NCBI RefSeq assembly: GCF_018613805.1
Contig: NZ_JAGGPL010000018.1
Coordinates: forward strand, 62,001-126,000
Length of the DNA stretch: 64,000 nt
Direction: 5' to 3'
Origin: Arthrobacter sp. ISL-48
Lineage (GTDB): Bacteria > Actinomycetota > Actinomycetes > Actinomycetales > Micrococcaceae
This document shows positions 17,849-27,366 of the stretch, piece by piece; the first letter of the stretch is position 1; each line of letters begins with the position of its first letter. Both the position numbers and the translations under genes were made by a program. The notes beneath the pieces were generated by a model. It searched no databases, was not told the origin of the DNA, and saw only the letters and a program-made list of their open reading frames with translations.

Positions 17849-19183
17849 ATGCCTTCACCTTCCACCGCCGAAGCCCACATCCAGGACCTTGGCGCATTTG
17901 TCAGCGCATCGCCGTCGAGCTTTCACGCAGTCCACGAAGCGGCGCAGAGGCTTGAGGCGGCCGGTTTTACCGGCCTGGACGAGGTGGAACCCTGGGAGGG
18001 CGGGGCTGGCAAGTACTTCCTGATCCGCGACGGGGCACTGGTTGCCTGGGTGGTCCCGGAAGGGGCCGGCCCCGCCACCGGGTTCAATATCCTGGGCGCG
18101 CACACGGATTCGCCGTCGTTCAAGCTCAAGCCGAAGCCCACCATCGGCGCCCACGGCTGGCTTCAGGCTGGCGTGGAGATTTACGGCGGACCGCTCCTGA
18201 ACTCCTGGCTTGACCGTGAGCTGCAACTGGCCGGCAGGCTGGTCCTGCATGACGGGACGCAGCACCTGACCGCCACCGGCCCCATGCTCCGCTTCCCGCA
18301 GTTGGCCATCCACCTGGACCGCGCCGTGAACGACGGCCTCACCCTGGACAAGCAGCGGCACATGAACCCTGTCTGGGGATTGGGCAACCCTGCGGAAGCG
18401 GACCTGCTGGCTGTTTTGGCGTCGCATGTACCGGATGCGTCCGTTAATGTGGCGGAGATCGGCGGGTACGACGTCGTTGTTGCGGACACGCAGGCCCCAG
18501 CGGTTTTCGGGGCCGGCGGTGAATTCTTCGCCTCCGGACGACTGGACAACCTTTCAGCCACGCATGCGGGGCTGGCGGCGCTCATCGCGCACGCGTCGCG
18601 CGCTTCCAGTGGCTCCTCCGCCGGCAGCGCTACCGGCGGCGCCGGAGCGCCGATAGCCGTCCTGGCGGCGTTCGACCACGAGGAAATTGGCTCGAATTCG
18701 CGTTCTGGTGCATGCGGGCCCGTCCTCGAGGATGTGCTGGTGCGTATTTCGGACGGACTCGGCGCCACGGTGAGCCAGCGGCGGCAGGCGCTCGCGGCGT
18801 CGTTCTGTGTCTCTGCGGACGCCGGGCACGCGGTCCACCCCAACTATCCGGAGCGGCATGATCCCGCCAACCACCCTGTGCTCAACGGCGGTCCGCTGCT
18901 GAAGATCAACGCCAACCAGCGCTACGCCACCGACGCCAACGGTGCTGCCTTCTGGGCCCGTCTCTGCGCCGAGGCTAAGGTGCCCTACCAGGAATTCGTT
19001 TCGAACAATGTGATGCCTTGTGGCTCCACCATCGGTCCCCTCACCGCCACCCGCTTGGGAATCCGGACGGTGGACGTCGGGGTTCCGCTCCTGTCCATGC
19101 ACTCCGCCCGCGAACTCTGCGGCGTGCAGGACCCGCACCGGCTGGCCACGGTCACGGAGTTGTTCTTCCGGACTGCCGCGTAG
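17849..19183 (+). CDS. apeB: M18 family aminopeptidase
   Basis: A 444-residue cytoplasmic metallopeptidase of the aspartyl-aminopeptidase family, which removes N-terminal residues from peptides using a two-zinc site and usually forms a dodecamer. Family motifs in order: GAHTDSPSFKLKP (first metal histidine and aspartate, about residue 90), GGPLLNSWLDR, GRLDNLSA (bridging aspartate), FDHEEIGS (catalytic and metal acids), and the final SMHSARE with the last histidine ligand. Full length for the family. Confidence 0.93.
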   Translation: MPSPSTAEAHIQDLGAFVSASPSSFHAVHEAAQRLEAAGFTGLDEVEPWEGGAGKYFLIRDGALVAWVVPEGAGPATGFNILGAHTDSPSFKLKPKPTIGAHGWLQAGVEIYGGPLLNSWLDRELQLAGRLVLHDGTQHLTATGPMLRFPQLAIHLDRAVNDGLTLDKQRHMNPVWGLGNPAEADLLAVLASHVPDASVNVAEIGGYDVVVADTQAPAVFGAGGEFFASGRLDNLSATHAGLAALIAHASRASSGSSAGSATGGAGAPIAVLAAFDHEEIGSNSRSGACGPVLEDVLVRISDGLGATVSQRRQALAASFCVSADAGHAVHPNYPERHDPANHPVLNGGPLLKINANQRYATDANGAAFWARLCAEAKVPYQEFVSNNVMPCGSTIGPLTATRLGIRTVDVGVPLLSMHSARELCGVQDPHRLATVTELFFRTAA

Positions 19184-19227
19184 GGCTCGTCAGGGGCGTG
19201 CGGAACTCAATACCGGGCCCGCTAGTT

Positions 19228-21456
19228 TCAGCTCGCCGGTTTCAGTGCTGTCCGCCAGACGGCAGCCGCTCTGGCTGCGCTGAAGGTCCAGGTGGCAGTG
19301 CCGGTGGCTCCCGCAGTTGTCTGCGCCTGATCGGCAAGTTCGGCTATTTGACCGGCGGCGGCTTCCCAGCGCTCGGTCCAGCCGCCCGGCGGGGATACGA
19401 CGGGCGCGGCGCAATCGCACGCAGCGCCGCCAATCAGCATCGCGCCGTTGCTGGCCGTGGTGATGCTCGGTGCGGTGATAGCGGTGGCCGAATAGCTCGT
19501 ATCCACAACAGTGGCGACTGAAGTGTCCAGTGGGGTGGTGTTGTTGACCCCGCGGTAGCCGGTAATTCCCCCGCCCCACTTCGCGGCTGAGCTCAAGCTC
19601 CAGGTGTAGGTTAACGGGTCGGATTCTCCCACCACGTGATAGTAAACGAATGCCCGGGCCCCGGACGTCGACGAACTGTTTATCGACAGGGCGTTCACGA
19701 TGGGTGTCCAGCCGGCCGGTACCGAAGCCATCGATGGGTTCAGGTCGGCGGTGATGGAGGCGATCAGCACATCACCGGCTGTGGTGCCTGAGGGTGCCGA
19801 CAGCCCCGCTGCGGTCCCCGCTGTCGATGAATAGGTGGTGGTGGAGCCCACTGCTGTCACCCCTGTCGCCGTGGTGGCGGGGCTAACCGCGATAGTGGCG
19901 GTAGCAGAGTTCGAACCCGCACTATTGGTCGCAGTGAGCGTCACCGTGTACGTGCCGGCCGCGGAATAAGAATGGGAAGGACTCTGTATTGAGGACGTGC
20001 CGCCGTCGCCGAAGTTCCAGGCCCAGGAGGTGGGGCGGCCTGTCGAGGTGTCGATAAAGCTGACGTTCAGCGGGGCCGTCCCGGAGGTGGGTGTGGCTGT
20101 GAAGGACGCCACGGGGGCCTGCGGGGCTGAGCCCAACGGACGGTCCGAGAACCAGTAGCGTTTTGCCACGTTGTCGCTAGCCATCACCACCAGGCCTGTT
20201 GAGTTGTCCACGCTCTGCTTGGTTGTGGTGACGTCATTCATGTTGGAGGAGGAGGCACTCTGGATAATCGGAGTACCCCGCCCTGACCCGAAGACCGGGT
20301 TGTCCATGGAGGCAGTCTTCTCGTAGATGCTTCCGGCAACACCCGAATACGCGCATCCGCTCACTGACGTCGGCGGAGCGGTCTGGAAGGCCCGCACCAG
20401 ATTGTTCTGGGTGTCCAGCACTATCTGGGGGCGGGACACGCAGTCACCGATCTTTGAGATGGTGGACTGGGTGAATGAGCCGGTTCCCGGCTTGAACGTC
20501 AGCAGGAGCAACTGCGGCAGGGTGGGGTCCGAGGACGTGTCGTTGAGGCTTGTCTTGATGGCGGCGAAGACCCGGCCGGTGGTATCTGCCTGCAGGGTCT
20601 TGAGGTTCAAGTGGTCATCCGCCTGACCTTTGCCCCGGATGGCCGGTTGGACCTTCCAGGATGCGGTGGCGGCGTCGCCATCCTTGTGCGTAGCCCACCA
20701 CACCGTATCGCTGAGGTGATCGCTCCACATCACGCCAATGTTGTCCTTGCTGAAGGCAACCACGGCGGAGATGTCATCAGGAGCGGGGTTCGGATTCGGA
20801 TTGGTGACGGGAAGGACGAACGGCGATCCCCAGACGGCGCCACTGTTCGCCGAGTAGTTCATGTAAACCGCGTTGGTGAATCCTGTCGTCGAGTTTCCGC
20901 CTACTTGCGTCCATGTGGCCCAAACGCCGCCCAAGGAGTCGATGTCGATGGTCATGGATTCACTGGAATTATCGGTGATCATTGTGGGAAAGCCGCTGTC
21001 TAGCTTGTAGCTGCCGTTTACGTAGCTGTACCTGTACAGCTTGGCTGGCTGTCCGGAAAGCGAGGGCTTGGGAGTCCCGTCGCCGGTGATGGTTGCCACG
21101 TGGGAGGCGATATACAGATGGCTCCCGTCCCAGAGGGTGTCCGCGAGCGTGCTGCCACGGCTGTCATTAAGCAGCCCGGTGTCCACCCAAGTTTCAGTTC
21201 CACGGTCTAGCCGGTAGATGTGCCAGCCGCTGCCCGTCGTCCACAGGTCCGCCCACCACGAACCGTCGTTCCACCACAACTTGCTCTGGGGCTTGTCCGA
21301 AGTGGGCGGATTGCTGACGCCGGAATAGCTGACGCTGGGGGTTCCATAACTACCGTCTGCCCACGCACTGCTGGCATTTACGATGAAGGTCCCCGCGATG
21401 AGGGTGGCCAGGACGAGCGTCTGGCTAAGCCAGCTGATGGAACTTTTTGTCTTCAT
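19228..21456 (-). CDS. Secreted PKD-domain protein at the edge of the polysaccharide locus
   Basis: A 742-residue exported protein. ATG 21456 follows CAGGAGATCAGCA and begins a clean Sec signal peptide ending near WADG (about residue 35). Residues 35-440 are rich in W, D and G and repeat GxW-type turns, as in beta-propeller or sialidase-like folds, but no catalytic motif is recognised. A PKD domain follows (about 447-530), with SWAWNFGDGG and SAAGTYTVTLTATNSAG. The last 190 residues form a secreted beta domain (GDVLIASITAD, PAGWTPI, ITGYRGVN) seen at the C-terminus of other surface proteins. Read divergently from the glycosyltransferase operon, so it may bind or modify the same surface polymer. 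Confidence 0.7.
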   Translation of the reverse strand: MKTKSSISWLSQTLVLATLIAGTFIVNASSAWADGSYGTPSVSYSGVSNPPTSDKPQSKLWWNDGSWWADLWTTGSGWHIYRLDRGTETWVDTGLLNDSRGSTLADTLWDGSHLYIASHVATITGDGTPKPSLSGQPAKLYRYSYVNGSYKLDSGFPTMITDNSSESMTIDIDSLGGVWATWTQVGGNSTTGFTNAVYMNYSANSGAVWGSPFVLPVTNPNPNPAPDDISAVVAFSKDNIGVMWSDHLSDTVWWATHKDGDAATASWKVQPAIRGKGQADDHLNLKTLQADTTGRVFAAIKTSLNDTSSDPTLPQLLLLTFKPGTGSFTQSTISKIGDCVSRPQIVLDTQNNLVRAFQTAPPTSVSGCAYSGVAGSIYEKTASMDNPVFGSGRGTPIIQSASSSNMNDVTTTKQSVDNSTGLVVMASDNVAKRYWFSDRPLGSAPQAPVASFTATPTSGTAPLNVSFIDTSTGRPTSWAWNFGDGGTSSIQSPSHSYSAAGTYTVTLTATNSAGSNSATATIAVSPATTATGVTAVGSTTTYSSTAGTAAGLSAPSGTTAGDVLIASITADLNPSMASVPAGWTPIVNALSINSSSTSGARAFVYYHVVGESDPLTYTWSLSSAAKWGGGITGYRGVNNTTPLDTSVATVVDTSYSATAITAPSITTASNGAMLIGGAACDCAAPVVSPPGGWTERWEAAAGQIAELADQAQTTAGATGTATWTFSAARAAAVWRTALKPAS

Positions 21457-21597
21457 TGCTGATCTCCTGGGCCTTTGAAATTGCACATCCGAGGTCCCGA
21501 TATACGTCGACCCAGAAACGACAGAATCCCAGTTATGCGACAGCGTAGTCCCTGGCATGAGGAAGCGCAATGAATTCTCAGGCCGGCTAGGCAATTA

Positions 21598-21746
21598 CCC
21601 CTATACCTAAGTATTTGTCCGGAACATAACCCCTATACCTAAGTTTTAAACCGGCAAATAAACCCGGTACCTAGGTAGGGAGCGCAGTTAGGGGCGCAAA
21701 AGGTGAGTACCTACTACTGGTGACAGTCCTCCGGGACCGCCCCTAG
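21598..21746. promoter_or_regulatory. Phased TACCTA / CCCCTA repeats in the divergent promoter region
   Basis: In the 384-bp gap between the PKD gene and the first glycosyltransferase, CCCCTATACCTAAGT occurs identically at 21598-21612 and 21630-21644, and a palindromic variant (TACCTAGGTA) lies at 21668-21677. The TACCTA cores start at 21604, 21636 and 21668, exactly 32 bp (three helical turns) apart; a fourth lies at 21708. CCCCTA also appears at 21740, and inverted (TAGGGG) at 21689. The pattern suits co-operative binding of a regulator on one DNA face. The LuxR-type ATPase at the far end of the locus is the obvious but unproven candidate. Confidence 0.6.
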
Positions 21747-21840
21747 TCTTTCCTTACGGGCAGAGTCAAAGGCAATGAGAGCTGGGGCCAGAGACCAGAC
21801 CATGACCGGATAAGTACTAGAAGCGCGCTCTTCGTCTGAG

Positions 21841-22746
21841 TTGAGCGCGAGGTCGTCTGAAAAGTCCGTTTACTGTCATGAAGTGGTGAGGCCTTTGTCT
21901 ATTTCCACCCAGCTTCCAATTTCGTTCCCTGCGCCGGCCGTTTGGTCACCGAGGGCGTCAGTGAGTGTGGTCATCCCAACCCTGAATGAAGCAATGAATC
22001 TCCCGTGGGTACTTCGACGCATGCCGTCGTATGTGGACGAGGTGGTCATTGTGGATGGACGCTCCGAGGATCATACCGTCGATGTTGCCCGCGCACTTCG
22101 TGTGGACGTCGTCGTAGTTGATGAGCAGCAGAAGGGAAAAGGTGTTGCACTCCGTGCCGGATTCGCCGCAGCCTCCGGCGATATCATCGTCATGCTGGAT
22201 GCCGACGGAAGTATGGATCCCCAGGAGATTGGGTGGTTCGTCTCCCCGCTCCAGCATGACTATGACTTCGTGAAGGGGTCACGTTATGTCACCGGGGGCG
22301 GGTCCGAAGACATAACGTTCTTACGGAGTGCCGGCAACCGCGCGCTTACCGGGTTGGCCAACGCCGTATTGCGCAGTAACTACTCCGATCTTTGCTACGG
22401 ATACATAGCGTTCCGGAGGGAGTGCCTGGAGGTTTTGCAGCTGGAGTCGGACGGGTTCGAAATCGAAACTGAGCTGATTGTCCGCGCAGCCAGGGCCGGT
22501 CTTCGCATTGCCGAGGTGCCCAGCATTGAGCTGGACCGCATCTCCGGGGCCTCGCATCTGCAGACATTCCGTGACGGGTGGCGGGTCCTTGCTACGCTCG
22601 CGCGGGAATGTGCGTTGTGGGAGGCGCCCACGGCAGGTGCCCGGCCGGAGGCCCTTCGGAGAGTGAAGTATGCGTATGCCAACGTGAAGTTTCCGCACAC
22701 ACCCACGGATCCTCAGAGCATTCTCTCACTGGCGCAGGGACTATAA
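21841..22746 (+). CDS. Glycosyltransferase family 2 (DPM/UgtP-like)
   Basis: Up to 301 residues. The GT-A fold begins at SVSVVIPTLNEAMNLP and contains the nucleotide-sugar and metal motif MLDADGSMDPQEI and the GSRYVTGGGSED segment typical of polyprenyl-phosphate glycosyltransferases. No C-terminal membrane anchor is visible. The start is uncertain: TTG 21841, GTG 21883 or GTG 21886 would all keep the domain, and none has a strong ribosome binding site. First gene of a tightly packed rightward operon for a surface polysaccharide; likely to load or add the first sugars. Confidence 0.8.
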   Translation: MSARSSEKSVYCHEVVRPLSISTQLPISFPAPAVWSPRASVSVVIPTLNEAMNLPWVLRRMPSYVDEVVIVDGRSEDHTVDVARALRVDVVVVDEQQKGKGVALRAGFAAASGDIIVMLDADGSMDPQEIGWFVSPLQHDYDFVKGSRYVTGGGSEDITFLRSAGNRALTGLANAVLRSNYSDLCYGYIAFRRECLEVLQLESDGFEIETELIVRAARAGLRIAEVPSIELDRISGASHLQTFRDGWRVLATLARECALWEAPTAGARPEALRRVKYAYANVKFPHTPTDPQSILSLAQGL

Positions 22747-22747
22747 C

Positions 22748-23749
22748 ATGTCCACGTCTATTGAGCGTCCGACCACCTCCGTGGTCATATGCTGCTACAC
22801 GATGGCCCGCTGGGAAATATTGCTGGATGTCATAGAATCCGTCCGCGCTCAGACGATGCCCCCGCAAGAGGTCATTGTTGTTGTCGACCACAATGAGGAC
22901 CTGTATAAGCGTCTCGTAGCCGTTGTGGATGACGTCACGCTCGTGGAGAGTGCGGGTCCTCGGGGGCTCTCCGGTGCGCGCAACACGGGGGCGGGGATGG
23001 CCGACTCGGACATCGTCGCTTTCGTTGATGATGACGCCCAAGCGGCCCCCGACTGGCTCGAGCGGCTGGTCGTTTTCTATGACGATCCCGACGTATTGGC
23101 GGTGGGCGGCCGGGTTGAACCCGTCTGGGAATCCGGCCGTCCTGCCTACTTCGGCGAGGAGCTGGATTGGATTGTTGGCTGCAGCCACCGCGGCATGCCC
23201 AAGGTGGCCTCCGAGGTCCGAAACGTCATTGGCGCAAATATGTCATTCCGGCTTGAGGTTCTCCGGCAAGTCGGAGGCTTCAACCTCGATCTTGGCCGCC
23301 AGGGGACAAAACCCCTTGGCTGTGAAGAGACGGAGATCTGTATCCGTTCCACAATGGGCTCACCCGGGTCCCGCATCGTCTATGAACCGGCAGCTGTGGT
23401 GCGTCATCACGTGCCAGCCAACAGGGGAACAGTGCGCTACATGCTGGCGCGTTCCTGGTCGGAAGGGATATCCAAGGCCCAAGTCAGCGAAATCGTGGGG
23501 CACAAGCGCGCGTTGGGGCCGGAACGACGCTACGTACGCAGCATCCTGCCACGGGCTGTAGCGGCTGGAATCCACGACTGGAGCAGGGACGGAAACCTGG
23601 GCGGGCTCGGCCGTGCCGGTGCCATCATGGCGGTTCTGGCTTTCACTGCGGCCGGTTACCTGCGTGGCCGCCGGCTGAGCCATACTTCGCCGCATCCGCT
23701 GCCCAGCCGGGCTGCTCTCCCCGACGCCATGTGGAGGGAAGTCCAATGA
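22748..23749 (+). CDS. Glycosyltransferase family 2
   Basis: A 333-residue protein with the GT2 start TSVVICCYTMARWEILLD, the DDD-type metal motif (FVDDDAQAAPDWLE) near residue 95, and GANMSFRLEVL followed by a GCEETEICIR acid motif, as in rhamnosyl- or galactofuranosyl-type transferases. It starts one base after the stop of the upstream GT2 gene and its own stop overlaps the next ATG. A short hydrophobic segment near residues 295-312 may tether it to the membrane. Confidence 0.85.
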   Translation: MSTSIERPTTSVVICCYTMARWEILLDVIESVRAQTMPPQEVIVVVDHNEDLYKRLVAVVDDVTLVESAGPRGLSGARNTGAGMADSDIVAFVDDDAQAAPDWLERLVVFYDDPDVLAVGGRVEPVWESGRPAYFGEELDWIVGCSHRGMPKVASEVRNVIGANMSFRLEVLRQVGGFNLDLGRQGTKPLGCEETEICIRSTMGSPGSRIVYEPAAVVRHHVPANRGTVRYMLARSWSEGISKAQVSEIVGHKRALGPERRYVRSILPRAVAAGIHDWSRDGNLGGLGRAGAIMAVLAFTAAGYLRGRRLSHTSPHPLPSRAALPDAMWREVQ

Positions 23750-25044
23750 GCGAGCCGGCAGGCGAGATGCTCCAGACTGAGGAGTACCTGACCCTGGAGC
23801 TGGTGCCCGCCATGCAGAGCCACGTCCGGCCGGACTGGTCCGGAGCCCGGTGGATCGGGACCGTCGACCTGGGGGCCCTCTCACAGCACACGCACCTAAG
23901 GCTGCAAAATCACACGGGATATGGGCGTGCGCGGTTGCTGGTCCGGGAGGGGGCCGCGGTCCGCGGTTTCGTCGATGTCGAAATCCCCGACGGCATCCTT
24001 GAACGTGGGGTGCTGGAGAGAGCTGTGGCTGCCCTTCCGGCAGTGGCGTCAACGTCCCATGGATTATCGACTCCATCTATCACTGTGATTATCTGCACGA
24101 GGGACCGGACTTCCCTCCTGCGCGAGGCTCTTGAGGCGATACTCGCTCTTGACTACCCGAATTTCGACATCCTTGTGATCGATAACGCGGCAACCACTTC
24201 GGAGACCTATGATTTGGTGGGCGAAGAGTTGCAGGACCACCGCCTAGCCTTGATCTCTGAGCCCGTTCCGGGGCTGTCACAGGCCCGCAATGCCGGCCTC
24301 CGCAATGCGCGGGGTGACATCGTTGCCTTCACCGACGACGACGTCATCGTGGACAACGCCTGGCTGCGGGAGATTGCGACGGGATTTGAGCGCGCTCCCC
24401 ACGCGGCATGCGTGACAGGCCTGGTTCCGGCCGGCGAAGTGCGGTCCCGGGTCCAGGGATACTTCGACGACCGGGTCAGCTGGTCGGACTGCCTCGCGCC
24501 GAAGATCTACTCCCTCAGCGATCCTCCGGCCGATCTTCCCAAGTTTCCGTTCTGCCCCGGAGCCTTCGGAACGGGAGCCAATTTCGCCCTGGATCGCCGT
24601 GTTGCGATCAGTCTGGGCGGTTTCGATGTCGCACTGGGAGTCGGAACCCGCACCGGCGGCGGCGAAGATATTGACATGTTCACCCGCGTAATCCTCGAGG
24701 GGTACTCCCTAGTAGTCCAGCCCTCCGCGATCGTTTGGCATCGTCACCGCGATGGTCTGGATGAGTTGCGCGTCCAAGCGCGGAACTACGGCATTGGACT
24801 GGGGGCGTGGCTCACAAAAATCCTTTTGAACCCCCGCACGGCGCGGCTCGCGTTGGCGCGGACTCCGCGGGTCGTCTGGAAATTCCTGCAGGATGTCCGC
24901 GCATCGCGTCGGGCATCGGAAGGGCTTAACCGTACCGTTGACTCCTGGGATGAGCAACTTGCAAAGGTGTTGCGGCTTGAGGTCTTGTCGGTCGCCCGCG
25001 GACCGTTCAATTACCTGCTGGAACGCCGGTCCGGTGCGGGGTAG
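23746..25044 (+). CDS. Glycosyltransferase family 2 with an extra N-terminal domain
   Basis: A 432-residue protein. The ATG at 23746 follows GGAGGGAAGTCCA and overlaps the upstream stop. Residues 1-108 form an unassigned domain. The GT2 domain starts at PSITVIICTRDRTSLLREAL and includes FTDDDVIVDNAWL as the metal site, GTGANFALDRR and GGGEDIDMFTRV as acceptor and catalytic-base regions. The tail after residue 370 is basic. Third glycosyltransferase of the operon; donor and acceptor cannot be read from sequence. Confidence 0.85.
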   Translation: MSEPAGEMLQTEEYLTLELVPAMQSHVRPDWSGARWIGTVDLGALSQHTHLRLQNHTGYGRARLLVREGAAVRGFVDVEIPDGILERGVLERAVAALPAVASTSHGLSTPSITVIICTRDRTSLLREALEAILALDYPNFDILVIDNAATTSETYDLVGEELQDHRLALISEPVPGLSQARNAGLRNARGDIVAFTDDDVIVDNAWLREIATGFERAPHAACVTGLVPAGEVRSRVQGYFDDRVSWSDCLAPKIYSLSDPPADLPKFPFCPGAFGTGANFALDRRVAISLGGFDVALGVGTRTGGGEDIDMFTRVILEGYSLVVQPSAIVWHRHRDGLDELRVQARNYGIGLGAWLTKILLNPRTARLALARTPRVVWKFLQDVRASRRASEGLNRTVDSWDEQLAKVLRLEVLSVARGPFNYLLERRSGAG

Positions 25045-25047
25045 GAC

Positions 25048-25079
25048 TCTTGTGAACAACCCGTGGGCTGTTCACAAGA
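25048..25079. promoter_or_regulatory. 11-bp inverted repeat between operon genes
   Basis: TCTTGTGAACA (25048-25058) and TGTTCACAAGA (25069-25079) pair perfectly around ACCCGTGGGC, which can itself form a small CCC/GGG stem. It sits 3 bases after a stop codon and 30 bases before the AGGAGG of the next gene. It could be a partial terminator, an RNA processing site or an operator for an internal promoter. No T-run follows. Confidence 0.65.
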
Positions 25080-25125
25080 ACCACTCTGGACATTCACCCA
25101 AGCTGATCCAGGAGGTTGCGCCGTT

Positions 25126-27366
25126 ATGGCTCTACTAATCCGAAGCGACGTTTCCTCGCTAGTGCCACACGTGCGCCCATCGAAAAGAAGGTTGCACTAC
25201 GTCGAGGTGGTCCTCGCCATGTTCGGCGCGGCTGGCGCCATCCTCGTCCTCCTGGACGTCGGCGGGCTACCCTTCGCTGCCTTCAAGCTTGTGGTCTGCC
25301 TCACTATGCCAGGATGGGTCGCGCTATCCAGGCTACCCGTCGCCGATCCGGCGGCGCGGACGGTGTGGATGGTAGCGGCGAGTTCTTCGCTGTATGCCCT
25401 CTTGGCCGCCCTAATGGCCTGGACCGGGTTCTGGTATCCCCGCCCGGTTGTCGCTGCGGTCGTACTTGCCTCCTCGGCTTTCCTCGTCTTTACGCCTCGC
25501 AAGGAATATCCCGTGCCCCGGCTGCGCGCCCATGGCACGAGGGAAGGCCTCCGGCGGTATCGGATGAAGGCAATGATTCCTTGGCTGGTCCTGGCGGCGG
25601 CGGTTGCGATGTGGGTCTTCGGGCTGGCGACGACGAACTCCGAGGTGTTGAGTGACTTCGGCCTGCTGCGCGAGTTGCCCCCCGTGTGGTACGGCGCGGT
25701 GGGCATCGCCGTGGCTCTCTGCGCCTGGGGGGTTGTGGCCCGGAAGGGGCCTTCAAACTGGCTTATGAGCGCCTCGGTAACCAGCCTCGTGGTCATGCTC
25801 TATGCAACAGCCGGCCTGCTCGCGGACGCGCCCCGCTTCCCCTGGACCTACAAACACATCGCTGTCACCAACCTCATTGCCGCGACAGGCCACGTTGATC
25901 CCGCGATCGACATCTACAACCGCTGGCCAGGCTTCTTTTCACTGAGTGCCCTCCTTGGCGAAGCGATGGGATATCGCAACGCCATCGACTACGCCGCATG
26001 GGCGGAGACTGGGTTTGCCCTCGTCGACGCGGTACTGGTGCTCGCTATTGTGCGGACAATCTCCAGTAGGGCGCGCATCTATTGGACCGCGACGGTGGTG
26101 TTCACACTGTCGAATTGGGTGAACCAGAATTACTACGCCCCCCAGTCTTTTTCATACTCCCTGTACCTCGCCATGTGCCTGGTTGCCCTCACTTTTCTTA
26201 GGAACGCTCCGACCGGGTGGATGATCGCATTTGAAGGGCGCCTCCGAAAATCGCGTATGTTGCAGAAGCTAGGGAAACAGCGGCCAGCGGCGGCCTTGGC
26301 GGAACGGTGGGGACAGCGACCGACTTTTACACAAGGTCTGGCCGTCGCCGCCATTCTGGCTCTCCAGGTAGTGATTGTCGTAAGCCATCAACTCACCCCG
26401 TACATAGTTGTCCTGGGACTCTTTCCGCTGTTTCTCGCCGGTTACTTCAGGCCCCGTTGGGTTGGCCCTGCGCTTCTAATCATTGCCCTCTTGTATTTGG
26501 TTCCAAATGTTGAGTACATCCGCAGTAAATACGGTCTGTTCAGCGGATTCAATCTGTTCGCCAACACCGGCTATAAGCCACCAGAAACAGAATCCGTTGT
26601 CCTGGGCCAATGGGTCCTCACAGGGCAGACGCTTTCGCGCTTGGCTGTTGTGCTCACCCTTTTGACCGGGCTGCTGGCGGTCGCCGGATTCATCAGGCGC
26701 CTGCTTGGCGGCCAGGTGCGTACAACCTTGGTCATCGCCTGGCTGGCTTTCGCGCCAGTCCTCGGACTGTTCGCCCAGTCCTACGGCGGGGAGGCCCGCT
26801 TCCGGGTGTATCTGTTTGCGCTGCCTTGGCTCTCGATCGGTGTGGCCTGGTTGTTCTGGTCCGGCCCGGTGCGATCCCGCAAGGCAGCCATTGGAGCAGC
26901 TGCTGCTCTCATTGCAATGGCCATGTTGTTCACTGTGGTGCACTTCCAGCCGGAGGCGGATTATCGAGTTTCCAAGAACGACGTCCTCGCCAGCCAGTGG
27001 CTTGATGAGAACGTCGAAACAGGGGATATTGTTTTTGACTCAAAGTCCTTCTTTCCGCTGCTGATCGGCCCCAATTATCCCCACTATCTCAAATGGGGAA
27101 GTGTCGCTTCAATAACCGATTACCTGAAAGCTGTAAAGGGAGATATCAGCATGGGCAGCTTGCGAAAGTACGCTGATCACCTCCGCGGTGCAGAGAACAA
27201 TTACATCGTCATGTCCGATGAGCAAAAGCGCCAGGCTATTGAAGAAAGCGGCATTGATGCTTACATGCTGCCAAAGCTTGAAAAGGTACTCGCGAAGGGA
27301 GCCGGCGTCGAGAATGTTTTCAACAACGGAACGGTCCGTATCTACAAGTTCACCCGAACGGGTTAG
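25126..27366 (+). CDS. Large polytopic membrane protein of the polysaccharide operon
   Basis: A 746-residue integral membrane protein. ATG 25126 is chosen because AGGAGG lies at 25110-25115. Residues 30-560 hold about 12-14 hydrophobic helices, with charged loops near 115-140 and 390-420. The final 170 residues are soluble and probably extracytoplasmic. No catalytic signature was identified. Position and topology suit a polymerase (Wzy-like) or a GT-C type glycosyltransferase. The function is inferred from context only. Confidence 0.65.
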   Translation: MALLIRSDVSSLVPHVRPSKRRLHYVEVVLAMFGAAGAILVLLDVGGLPFAAFKLVVCLTMPGWVALSRLPVADPAARTVWMVAASSSLYALLAALMAWTGFWYPRPVVAAVVLASSAFLVFTPRKEYPVPRLRAHGTREGLRRYRMKAMIPWLVLAAAVAMWVFGLATTNSEVLSDFGLLRELPPVWYGAVGIAVALCAWGVVARKGPSNWLMSASVTSLVVMLYATAGLLADAPRFPWTYKHIAVTNLIAATGHVDPAIDIYNRWPGFFSLSALLGEAMGYRNAIDYAAWAETGFALVDAVLVLAIVRTISSRARIYWTATVVFTLSNWVNQNYYAPQSFSYSLYLAMCLVALTFLRNAPTGWMIAFEGRLRKSRMLQKLGKQRPAAALAERWGQRPTFTQGLAVAAILALQVVIVVSHQLTPYIVVLGLFPLFLAGYFRPRWVGPALLIIALLYLVPNVEYIRSKYGLFSGFNLFANTGYKPPETESVVLGQWVLTGQTLSRLAVVLTLLTGLLAVAGFIRRLLGGQVRTTLVIAWLAFAPVLGLFAQSYGGEARFRVYLFALPWLSIGVAWLFWSGPVRSRKAAIGAAAALIAMAMLFTVVHFQPEADYRVSKNDVLASQWLDENVETGDIVFDSKSFFPLLIGPNYPHYLKWGSVASITDYLKAVKGDISMGSLRKYADHLRGAENNYIVMSDEQKRQAIEESGIDAYMLPKLEKVLAKGAGVENVFNNGTVRIYKFTRTG

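Noticed and set aside
25048..25079. Insertion-sequence end or attachment site
   Set aside because: There is a single inverted repeat, no direct target duplication and no transposase or integrase nearby.
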